DNA of 35,000 nt from Mesostigma viride (lineage: Eukaryota; Streptophyta; Mesostigmatophyceae; Mesostigmatales; Mesostigmataceae): NCBI GenBank assembly GCA_009746045.1, contig RPFO01000002.1, positions 1-35,000 on the forward strand, in the 5' to 3' direction. The notes under the pieces are model-generated. The model saw only the letters and a program-made list of their open reading frames with translations. It did not search any database and was not told the DNA's origin. The translations under genes were made by a program, and so were the position numbers. Positions 18,729 to 30,700 of this stretch are shown in pieces (the stretch's first letter is position 1; every line of letters starts with the position of its first letter).

Positions 18729-21700
18729 CTGGTGGGGAGGGAAGGGGGTAGTATATGAGAATCGCGGCGGTGACCACGGGGGGGTCAGCGGTGGGGGTGG
18801 CCAGTTGGAGGCGGTGGAGGGGTTGGTACAAAAAGGTGGTGGGTGGTGGGTGTGGGGTATGGGGTGTGGGGCGGGGCGGGCAGTGGGGGGCACAGACTGC
18901 CAAACAGAAGGGAGAAAACTTGGGTAAGCAGAGTGGCACAGTGGGGAAAGCAAGGAGCGAGAACACGCCAGTACACACCGTCCGAATTTTTAGTTTAGAT
19001 TATTCATTTTCATTCTGGACGGCCACCACCTGAAAACGCTAAATTAAAAAAAGAAAATTGCTAATAATGAATTGCCGAGTAAACACTGTAGTCCTCTGTC
19101 TGCTTTCTAGCTACCAAACAAACAAAGAAACTGTAACTAAATATTCTTTGACTGTCAGATGTGCGGTAAAAAACAAAGGAGTATAAAATCTTTGGCTGAC
19201 AAATGTGCTTCACTGGCGGTAACATCAGTGCTGCCGGCTGGGTTATGCCAAACAAACAAAGAATAATTAAATCGCACAGTCAGCTCAACGGTTGTTCGGT
19301 AAACAAACAAAATAGATATTAATGAACAGGGCGGGCCCAGTAGCACTTCAAACCAATAAAACGTATTATCTAATTCCGAAGGCCTTTCGGCTGAACCGAA
19401 TCAAAACTAACGATGTGGACGGCTAAGTATGATCAAGGAAAGGGGATAGGGAAGTGGGGAGGGGGGACGGGGGAGGCGGGGGGAAGTAGGAAACGATCTT
19501 GCCTGCACAATTGTGATTCAAATGCAATACATGTATTTTAAATCACATGACCAATACTGTGTGCCCAGTCACTCCTGTACGGGCATAATGACACTATACG
19601 TATAGTACAGCATAGTGTGCAGTATATACAGTACAAATGACAAACTACTACTGTACTGGCATCACGACAAGAGTGGCTCTTTCAATCCGCCTGTTTGCGA
19701 TGATCGTGTCGAAACCATCGGCTTGATCGCAGGGATCGTCAGGCAGCACTGCCAGATACCCCAATCAAACCAGGCACGCACGCCCAGGGCGGCACGCGCG
19801 CGCGTGCCAGGGACCACTTACGCAGGACTGGTAGACCGCGCTGATCACCCAGTACAGGAGCACGCGCCAGCTGAAGAGGACCTCCTTGCCCGCGCCATAC
19901 ACCTCAGGATTCTCCAGCGCCACGCGTGCCGGGATGTCCTGCCCAACAGGTGGTGACAGATAGCAAGTGTGATATGCTAGTACTGATTAGTTGATTGTTT
20001 AGTACTGATTAGTTTGAAGGTTCCCCAGCGCCACATGTGCTTTCCAGCGGAGCATGAGTGAGAGATAGCGAACGAGAAACGAGATGACATATTCGTTCGA
20101 AGTCTCTGGTTTTGTCGAGCCCTAGGCAGCATCTTCCTTGTACGTGGGGCCCTTCAGTTCTTATGCTTGGGGCCCTATGCTGTTATAAGGCCGTTTGTTT
20201 TATGGCTTCAGGTTGCCAGCGCATCCCAGGCACCCCCCCCCTCCACCCCTCTTGCCCCCACTTCCCCCCTCTTCCCGCCTCTTCCCGCCTCTTCCCCCCT
20301 CTTCCCCGCTCTTCCCCCCTCTTCCCCCCTCTTCTCCCCTCTCCCCCCCTCTTCCCCCTCTTCCCCCCTCTTCCCCCTCTTCCCCCTCTTCCCCCTCTTC
20401 CCCCTCTTCCCCCACTTCCCCCTCTTCCCCCTCTTCCCCCTCTTCCCCTCTCTTCCCCTTTCTTCCCCCTCTTCCCCTCTCTTCCCCCCTCTTCCCCTAT
20501 CTCACCCCATCCCTGTGCTGCTGCTCCTCCTGCCATGCAGACCTGCTAATGCACACCCAGAAAGATCATTAGCCTTGCTAATACTTTGACTACTTCTGCT
20601 CCTCGTTCCCTATCCCACCTGCCAGAGCATGCCCAGGAAGGTGGCTAGTACCATCAGTAGAATTGATACCTCCTAGTACCCGGCAGTATCGATGAGACAA
20701 CCAGCGCAGGCATGGCATTACTATATACTATAGTGACCGGTGATCATGGTATCGATGAGACAACCAGCGCAGGCATGGCATTACTATATACTATAGTGAC
20801 CGGTGATCATGGTATCGATGAGACAACCAGCGCAGGCATGGCATTACTATATACTATAGTGACCGGTGATCATGGTATCGATGAGACAACCAGCGCAGGC
20901 ATGGCATTACTATATACTATAGTGACCGGTGATCATGGTATCGATGAGACAACCAGCCAAGGCCAGAAATCTGGAGAATCCGGAGTTCCGGACCATGGTA
21001 GCTCGAGTATGGCTACTCACTGCTGCTCGCTCCCTGTCCCACCTGCTCAAGCACGCCCAGGAAGATGGTGGGCAGCGCCGTGAAGATGAGGTTGTAGAGC
21101 GACTGGAACCAGTCGTCGAAGAGCCGCTGTCCTGAGAAGCCCGTGTACATGTTGAACCAGAAGATGCAGGTGACCATGGCAATGTTCTTGTAAAAGAAGT
21201 AGCCCACCACCTGCAGGAAGGGGTCCAGGTTGGGGTTTGGTCCATTGGTTGGGGGGACAATCAAACATCAGTGCATTCCAGTAGAATAAGAGGCCCGCCA
21301 CCTGTGGGTGGAGGTGCAGGCAGGGGGCGATAGATGTGAAGGGGGGGGAGGATGTGTGTTCTATCTGGTGTATGGAACAGAACCGTGGACTGCTCTGGGG
21401 ATCGCAAGAGGGTCACCACATGTTGCGAGGAAGGTTGGTGGGGCGTACCGTGGTCCGCAAAAGGTCAGCAACGCCAGTAAGCAAGTACACCCCCACAAAA
21501 GGTCAGCAACACAAGTACGCAAGCACGCCCCCACAAAAGGTCAGCAACGCAAAGTGGCGCAATGGATACAGTGGATATTGGCTCTCTTTGGAGGACAACA
21601 TGCGCGGCAGGTTGACAAGAAAGGCGCGGAGTGACGCATCCTCTCCCAACCTCTCCCAGACAAAGTCTTGACACCATGATTCTGACAACTACCGCGAGGT

Positions 21701-24700
21701 TAGGCAGAGCATGTACGGTGAGCGGCGGCTGCATATCCAAGCGGCACATGGCGGCAATCCAGCCCGACGCTCACTGGGCTGACCTCAGCTGGCAGCAAAT
21801 GCCAGCAAACACGCGCGACGTACCACGCGGATGCGAAGATAGGGCCAGCCCACTCAAGAATAGGACTGCTCGGGATACTGCCTGATACAAGATAGGGACA
21901 GCCCACTCAAGAATAGGACTGCTCGGGATACTGCCTGATACAAGATAGGGCCAGCCCACTCAAGAATAGGACTGCTCGGGATACTGCCTGATACAAGATA
22001 GGGCCAGCCCACTCAAGAATAGGACTGCTCGGGATACTGCCTGATACAAGATAGGGCCAGCCCACTCAAGAATAGGACTGCTCGGGATACTGCCTGATAT
22101 CAAGATAGGGCCAGCCCACTTAAGAATAGGACTGCTCGGGATACTGCCTGATATCGAATACTTAAAATCGTTCTGGTGAGGTATTGCGGAACCCTAAAGT
22201 GACCTTCTATTAACCGTGGAACTCCAGGGTAACCAGACTCTTTATTAAAACAATGAGTGGAGCACATACAAAAGGCAGGCCACATCCCGGCCGCCGATGC
22301 TCATGGGAACACTTATTGCTTGGCAAAGGCTAGCCTTACCCCCAAACACGCAGGGAGGGTGGGCGGGAAAAGAAAAGAGGCCGACCTTAGCTAGGTGGGT
22401 TTGTTTTTGTCCTTTTTTGCGTGTCATGCGGCCTTGGCCCGGACGGCATTTTTTCGCCACGCAAATGTTGCGTCTGAACAAATGACGCAATGTGGCGTTC
22501 TAATTGCCGGCAGCTTACGTAAGGCTGCCGGGGCTATTAGGTCACATATTGTGTGAGAGAAAGAATCTAGATCTAGTTAATCACTACGCCATGAGCCAAG
22601 AAACCTAGACAGTGGCAGGTTTATATCTCAACGTAGCTCCTGCCACCTGGCCAAGAAAAACTGGCCAAAGCTTTGGCCACGACTGATCCGGATCAGGCCG
22701 CACCGGCCTCAAAAGGTATGTCACGTGAACCCAATAACCTAGCTATAGCGGCTACCCTTCCATCTCACTATAAAGAAACTATGTTCAGAGAACCACGATA
22801 TTCTTGCGGCACCTTGAAGTCGTGTTGGTGAGGTATTGCAGCACCTACCAGGCTAATGCGGCGGTAGGACCAACGCCCGTGCACGAGCAGGAGGACGGAG
22901 AGAAAGCGGAACTGGGCGATCGCGAAATCGCTGGCCATGACCGCCTGCGGGTAGGCGACACGCGCACACACGCAGCATGTTTCAGTTTACTGGCCATGAC
23001 CGCCTGCGGGCACAAACGCCGTATCCGAACAATACATGATGTTGTACACGGCGAGCTACGATGTGTTTAGTTCACTGGCCATGACCACCTGCATGCACAA
23101 AACCTCCCTGTCAAGCCATGGAGAGCCACAAGCCGGCCCTACCACTGATGGGCCAAGCGGGCGGTATCTGGAGGGCAAAGCCATGCATCTGCTCCTCCAT
23201 GCAAGGGTAGCTGTGGAGAGCCACGCGAAGTGCTAGCCAACTTGTTTGGACGAGGCAGCACCTCCTAGAGAGAAAGCCCTTAGTTGCCGTGGGAGACAGC
23301 CCCTCCGAGCATGGATGCCTACCGGTGGCATCACCCAGGACAGTCGAGCGATCTAGTCCAAGCGAGAGAGTGGCCAGGGAATGTTGACCCCCAGCCCCTT
23401 GGTTTGACCCTTTTACCACTTGCTATAATGCTCCACACTACATACACTGTACGATGAAGTGTCTAAGAATGAGGTATCGCTGACTCAGGCTACTGTTGCG
23501 AACGATAGCATAAACGGTAGCTCATAGTTATATCGCCCTAATTACTCGAATTACTAATAGCACACAGGCAAGGGGACATGCCATCTTGTTCCATCGGTGC
23601 ACGCTGTCCTTCTGCTTGGGGCACCGCCGCCCCTCCGGTTGATTGCCGTACTGTACCTGCATGCCCTCCTGCCCGCTGATGCCCACGCCGATATGCGCGG
23701 CCTGGATCATGCCCACGTCGTTGGCGCCGTCGCCGATGGCCAGCGTGATCTGCTTGGCCTTGCGCCGCACCAGCGAGGTGATCTGGCACACGGCACAAGA
23801 GAGGGTTTCAGGGAGAGTTTGGCCCATGATGGGGGAAGGCGTGAATAGGGGGCAGGTAGACGGGGGCCATCACGGACCTTTGGTCAGCAAAACCTAACAG
23901 CTACGAACATGCAGATGAGGTGGGTCCTGCCTTTCAGGATGCTGCCTTTTTACTAATCTGGTAGAGCCAGCTGACAATTAGAGTGCTCAGCCATGCTGGC
24001 ATGAAGCGACCAAGGCACTCCCAGTGATGGTATGTAGCAACGGGTTCAACTGCAGCATACACACATTGTGAACTAGTGCATGCTATCCAGTAGCCTATTC
24101 TACAACGCATTAACCTAAGCCTAGGTTGCCTTCGGGTTGGCCCAACCTGATAGTGACCTTGTCCGACTACCATCCCTTACTGCCCTCCCTTACCACAATC
24201 CGTACCACCTTCCTTTCTTACCATCCCTTTCTACCATACTACCATCCACATGTCAAGCGTCCCCATGGGGCCGCCACTCACCTCGGCCTTCTGCAGCGGT
24301 GACACGCGGCAGCAGAGCACGGCCGTGCACTGCAGCGCCAGCTTAAGGAAGTCGTCGGCGAGGGCCGGGTTCATCAGGTAGACCAGCATCTTGCCGTCGG
24401 CGACGAGAGAGAGATTGCCCCCACCGCTCTGCATGCATCCAGGGGCGGACAACGACAAGAGGTGCGCCAGAGGCGCCCCGATGTGACCGGAGGCACAACA
24501 AGCAGGCAAGGGATGATATTACGTACTAGCAGTATGCACCGAGCCAACGTTGTCCAGAAGGCGCACCGCGAGCATGCAATTTGCATAGCATGATTACATC
24601 ATGGTTACCTTGCATGCACTTATCATTGAGAGATTGAACAAAGGGAAGAGCTCGGTCGGTCGGTCGGTCGGTCGGTCGGTCGGTCGGTCGGTCGGTCGGT

Positions 24701-27700
24701 CGGTCGGTCGGTCGGTCGGTCGGTCGGTCGGTCGGTCGGTCGGTCGGTCGGTCGGTCGGTCGGTCGGTCGGTCGGTCGGTCGGTCGGTCGGTCGGTCGGT
24801 CGGTCGGTCGGTCGGTCGGTCGGTCGGTCGGTCGGTCGGTCGGTCGGTCGGTCGGTCGGTCGGTCGGTCGGTCGGTCGGTCGGTCAGTCGGTCGGTCCGT
24901 CCGTCGGTCGGTCGGTCGGTCGGTCCGTCCGTCGGTCGGTCCGTCGGTCGGTCAGTAGGGGGGTACATAGGTAGGTAGGGGTGGGTGGGGGATGCATGTG
25001 AACTAGTCTTGAATGCCTTGGCATTGACCATTCCAGCCTACATCCCAATGTAACGAAGGTCACGCCCTACCAAACTTGACAGTCTGCTGCACCACACCAC
25101 CTTCACAGCCCCCACGCTCATGCCTCATGCCTCATCCCCCACCCACCCTTGACATTCTGCTGCACAAGCACCCCCACCCACCTCGATGGCCTGCTGCACC
25201 CACCTGGATGATCTGCTGCACCTTCTCCAAGTGCTTGGCCAGCTCCCCACGGATGTACGTCGCAACCGCCGAGTTCATGTTGCGGTGGGAGGGACGAGGG
25301 GGGCCGCCGCCACTGCCCACGGTGGAGTTCTCTGACGCCTTGGCCTTGTCCTGGGGGGCCATGGTGCCACCATGAGACGAGGGGTGGGGTGGGGTTAAGG
25401 GTGGGTGTTGATATTGGTGGGGGTGGGGGGTTAGTTGAATGTGGCCTTGTGCTGGAAGGAGACCAGGGGTGGGATAGGTGGGGTTAGGGTTGGGAGTGGA
25501 GATACAGGCTTAGCTGTGCGTTAATGTGTCAGGGCGGGGGTGGTTCCAGAGACCATGTGTGTGGGGGGGGTGGACGTGGTCATGCAAGCTAAGCTGTCAT
25601 GGGTGCTGTACTCGTGTGCGGCTTTGGTGGGCAAACCATGAGCACTTGGATCAGGCAGAGGAATGTAACTGATGATGTACACAAGTTATAGTAATACCAA
25701 GGGAGTAAGATGGCTACGGCCAAGGGGCCCCCTTTCCCTGAAGGAATTAAAAAAAGAAAGCTCTGTAAACAGAAAGCTTTCGATGTGGCTCGGTGGGACT
25801 GAACCGCCGTTCTGGGCAAGGGCACGTTCCCCTTTCACTTGCTCCCAGGATAAGAAACACGTCTGAACAACTCTCTATTGCGAGCGGTCGCAATTAATTA
25901 ATAAATGATTGATTAATTAATTAGTCCCATGTCCCCCTTGCGGGCGGTCGCAATACGCAGTTGCTACTGTGCGGTACCATGCATCGCGAGCGGTCGCAGT
26001 ACATAGGTGCTAATGCCAATCCTCTGACGTCAAGGAATAGAAGAGCCCCTGTATGTACCAGAGAATGAACTTGTTGCCTGTTGGCAGCAGTGTCGCGTTG
26101 GTGTCCGTGCTGATACTCAATCTATGAAGTGGACGATGAGGGAAGCTGGCGGCGGTGATCGCTGCGGTTAAGGGTGGCAGAAAGGAACTGCTTCTCACCT
26201 GCTCCTCCGCCGCTTTGATGCCCTCTGCATCCGAGTCGAACAGGATCATGTGCTGGTCGTTGTCCAGCAGGCTGCAGGCTGCTCGCGTCCGCGACATGGA
26301 CATGAACAGAATGGTCCGCACCATGGATGTCATAGGAACATGAATAGAACGTCCGGACCATGGATGTCATGGGAACATGAATAGAACGTCCGGACCATGG
26401 CACAGACAAAGGGGCAGAATCAACAAGGCCATGTCAAGCGGTCAGGCCATACAACACAGGAACGTGGGAACAGGGTGGGAAGGGGGCCATTGTGCCCAAG
26501 GGACAAGGAGAGAGATTCTTTACCCCGTAGTCAAGGGCCGCCTGAACCTTGTCCACACATAATGCCCGCAATAGATTCACAATTCCTTGCTGGCTAGCAC
26601 CAATGCTGGCGGGATCCACCATGTAGGCAATGTCGACAGCCGTCTCGACCGTTGAACGCATACGGTGCAAGCGATGAGTAACTACTGACAACGCACACCA
26701 TCCACTTGGCACTCCCAGGCCACTCACCGTATCCGATGTTGATGGCCGTCTCGACCTTGTCGCCCGTGAGCACCCACACCTTGATGCCGCAGCGGTGGAG
26801 CTCCTCGATGCAGTTGGGCACGCCCACCTGCAGGGTGCGGCGGCGGGGGTGCGGGGTCGCTTACAGGGACGGTGTCGATCAGGAGCGGGGCATCCTACCC
26901 CGTATTAGGGGCAGCCACCATGGTGGAAACTTACAAAGGCGTGCCCTAGGGAATCGAACCTTAGGGAATTTTAGGGAATCGAAGTAGGGAATCGTTGAAA
27001 CCCTCCAACGGGAGGTGCGCACAAGAGGCGTAACCAGAACTAGGGAATGCTGGCCCTACTGCAGCGGATTAGAAATGGGGAAGCTTTGCACAGTAGGGGC
27101 TAAAAAGGGGGGTCAAAAGGGGGTTAAAAGGGGGTTCATTGCGGAATTACTAATGGGGCTTTTGGGGAATTATTATTGGGGCTGATTGGGGAATTATTAC
27201 TGGGGCTGATTGGGGAATCATGATTGGGGCTTATTGGGGATTTACTATTTATTATGTGCCTCATGGGCTTGATCACGCCCACGGGGCCCCTATTGCGACT
27301 CCTAGTTAGAGCCTCCTGGCTCTTACCTGCGATAGGGGATTCTTCCTCTTGGTTGTTACTATCCAGCGCTTACCTGCAGTTCTCCTCCATGCTTCTAGCT
27401 TCCTACTGCTTGCTGGCTTGTACCTGTGGCTCACCCTTTTGCTTCCCACTTACAACCCCCCTGGCCCCTACCTGCAGCTTGTCCTCAATCGCCGTGCAGC
27501 CGACCAGGATGAGATCCTTCTCGATCAGCTCCGCCACCTGAGGGAGAACCGATGCATGTGTCGTTTTGGGCAGGAGCTTCTACAGTCAATACCCATGTGC
27601 TTTACGTTCTTAGTTTGGGAATGGGGGCCCACACGCTGAGATAGGTATTGCAGCTCGCATCCAAGGCCAATTTGAGCACAAATTTCAAGCCCAGCACTGC

Positions 27701-30700
27701 AAAAGAACTGACGAGACACCCTTTCTAACCCCCCCTGCCGGCTGGGCGGTACCAGCCCACCCTTAACCTGCACACCCTTCTCCCCCCCCCCCCCCCCCGG
27801 CAATTACCTCCCTGGCAGCCCTCACTTATCCTTCCAGCCGGCTCCCCGCCCGAACCCATCCACCAAAGGCCTTCCCACCACCCTCCATCCCCCACCCCCT
27901 CCCACCCCCAGCCCCACCGCTTCGAGCTTGGGGGCGCCATCTTTCCTGTCTTCCCACCACCCATCCCTACAGAGCGTCGCCCACCCACCAGCCCAAATGG
28001 TTATCCATGGGCCCCCCTCCTCACCGCGTCGAGCTTGGCGGCGCGGTCTTGCAGCGAGTTGCGGGCCTCCTGGTACTTCTTGTCCCACGCGGCGTACTCG
28101 GCCGGGTCAAGCTCCGCATAGGCCAGGCACAGCTGGCGGGGGAAGAGGACCAGGTGTCATGAAGGCAAGGGTGACGGCATGGAATTGGAACAAGAGGCAT
28201 TAAGACCTAGGCACCTTTTGCTCGTCGCACATCGGACAGTTGACGGGGTCGAGCTAAACGTACGCCAGGCACAGCCGGTGGGGGAAGAGGCAGAGACTGG
28301 GGTACAGGCAGGGGCAACCCTACTGAGCAAGGGCGAGTTTGGTGCAAGGCACAGCGGGTACAGGCAACAGCAGAAGTTATAATAAAGGTAAGGCAGGCCC
28401 CAGGCTTTACAATACGGGCACTTTTGCTTGTCCCACGCCAGATACCCCACAGGGTCCCTCAAGAGCTGGGTAAGAGATGGCAGACAGGGCACAGCTGGTA
28501 TTCACAGGAGTGCGAGAGAAATTCGTAGCAGATGGACGAGACCATGCTACCGTCGTGTTGTTAGTGATAAAAAGGCTGGTTGTTGTTGGTAGCGCACAGC
28601 TGGCACCATACACAGACAAATGGCAACATATGTCACAGGGCCATACCTTCCATGTTATGGTGCGGGCTGATAGCGACCAAAACATACATCGCAGGTCCAT
28701 TGTTGCCAAATGTCCTCACCCCTCACCCTCATGTTGCAAACCCCTGTGAACCTACCGTGCGCAACCCGTTGTTGCCAAACTCGGTCAGCTGCTCCGAGGT
28801 CACGTATTTGTAGCTGTTGCCCTTCTCCGCAAGGCGCTCAAAGATCATCGTGTCCGCACCCTGGCCAGCGACGCAGGGCGGCGCGATGCGAGGAAAAGGT
28901 GCATGCAGCACGGACAAGCAACAACCGCGGAACGCGGCTAAACAGTTAGTATTCTGAATAGAGTAAGGATATGTGAGAGTTAGGATGTGAGATAGTTATG
29001 AGTTAAGATATGAGGGAGAGGTAGAGTTAAGACATGTTACTCAAAACTTATCCTTCTATAATAGCTGATTCAAAATAGGCCGCTGTCAGGAGGTCACACT
29101 GTCCATAATCCTCGTGAAATGGTGGTGGTGGAGCAAGGAGGCTATGCCGGTTGGCGCATGCAAATCTGGTCTGTCCACGCCAAGCCCAAATAGGCATCCC
29201 ACACAAGTGCCACGACCAAACAAACCCGCAGCAGCTAGTGAGAACAGCAAAATCTTGTCACGGTTGACAAACGAGCGCGCTCGGAGGCACCATCCTGAGG
29301 CTTCGCAGGGCCATCCCCTTGCCGTAAGGGTTGCCTTGTGACAAGGTTGTTCTGGTGATGCCAGTGATAGAGACTTGTGACCGGTTATCACCTAATTGGG
29401 TACAGATGCACTTTAAGGCTTGGCTGCACTTTAAGGCTAACCAAGGAACCCTTGACCCTCGTAGCAAAGAAGCCGTGCCTTGTTGCTTGTAACATGGGAG
29501 TTTCCTGCCCTTTGTGACATGGTTAGGCTCATCTGCCATTGGGGACATTTTTAGTCTCATCTGCTCCTTGTGACAAAGTTAGGCCCATCTGCCCTTTGTG
29601 ACACATTTTGGATCAGCCCTTTGTGACTAGCGCGTGCCCACCTAAGGGTGCTCGGTGCCCACCCAAGGGTTCACACAAAGTGTACCTACTACTACACTTT
29701 GTTTCTGTATGGCGGGCGGCACCCATGTGACCCCACCGCCACATAGAATATATATTTCATTGTATTCAACCCACCTTGCAGTAGAGCAGGATGCGCCCGT
29801 CCTCAGGGTGCCTGCAGATGACTGACTGGCGCTTGCGCGTGCTGCGCGGTTACGGACGCAAGGAGTACCACGAGGTGGGCAATGGCGCAAGATTTATACA
29901 AAGTATGAGGTAAGGCGCAGTGGCACATGCAGCAGGTAGCGGGGTGGCATGAGCCACAGGAACGACGAGTGTGTCATGAAAATTTTGAGTGGTGTGCACG
30001 GCCACAAAAGCGCAGAGGAGCAGGGGCTCCCTGGCGCATCGCACAGCCAACACGAGGTAATCATGTGGCGATTACTATCACCACGCTACTGTATGAATAT
30101 AATACTGTATGAATATAATACTGTATGGTCACTATACGGCATGACTACTATATTGTATGATGTATGATTTACCTATCGTTACCATACTTCCTGGCACCAC
30201 TGTAACACAGAAGTATCAGCTTGTGCATGCGTGCGATTCATAACCTTGTCGTGGTCCTAGCTCGCTATTGACAACTGGCTTGGGACCGTTACACTTGGCT
30301 GTTGAGACTGCTTTGCAAAGTTGACAGCTTGGCGTGCCCCTCCCTTGAGCGCCCGCCTTGAGCGCGCCCCCCCCCTCCCCCCCTGGAGCGCTGGCTTCCA
30401 GCTCATGCAATCCATGGCTTCCACCTCATGTAACCCATGGTTGCCAGCTCATGCAACCCATGCATCGAGAACGATTGACCTCCACCATTAACTAAGCCAT
30501 CCCCTTCCCCAGGCTGATACGTCAGGCGAAGGTACAGAAGGTATCGCAGGAAGTGACGGGTGATGGCTGGTCACTTACAAACCACCCTTGCCGACTGAAC
30601 TTGAGCACGTTCAGGTGCCAGGCTCCGCCATCCACCGTGTCAACCCCATCGGGTGAGTATATGAGGCTATTCATGGGCTATTCATTATACACACTGCCCT

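Noticed and set aside
17928-18758. 276-codon plus-strand frame opposite exon 20
   Set aside because: Antisense shadow of the membrane-domain exon.
17737-18978. Second long minus frame over the P4-ATPase last exon
   Set aside because: It is a shadow of the true frame in G/C-rich sequence; only the other frame gives P4-ATPase membrane segments.
20112-20589. Proline/serine-rich frames
   Set aside because: Direct translations of the CTTCCCC tract.
20712-21083. Frame with a 21-residue repeat ([21 protein letters not shown] type)
   Set aside because: The 63-bp minisatellite is a multiple of three and therefore stays open; it is antisense to the P4-ATPase and intronic.
21835-22154. Regularly spaced repeat that could be taken for a CRISPR array
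   Set aside because: The 53-bp units abut without unique spacers, and the setting is a eukaryotic intron.
24594-25031. Long open frames of PTDR or GRSV repeats
   Set aside because: They are translations of the CGGT microsatellite inside intron 14 and exist on both strands.
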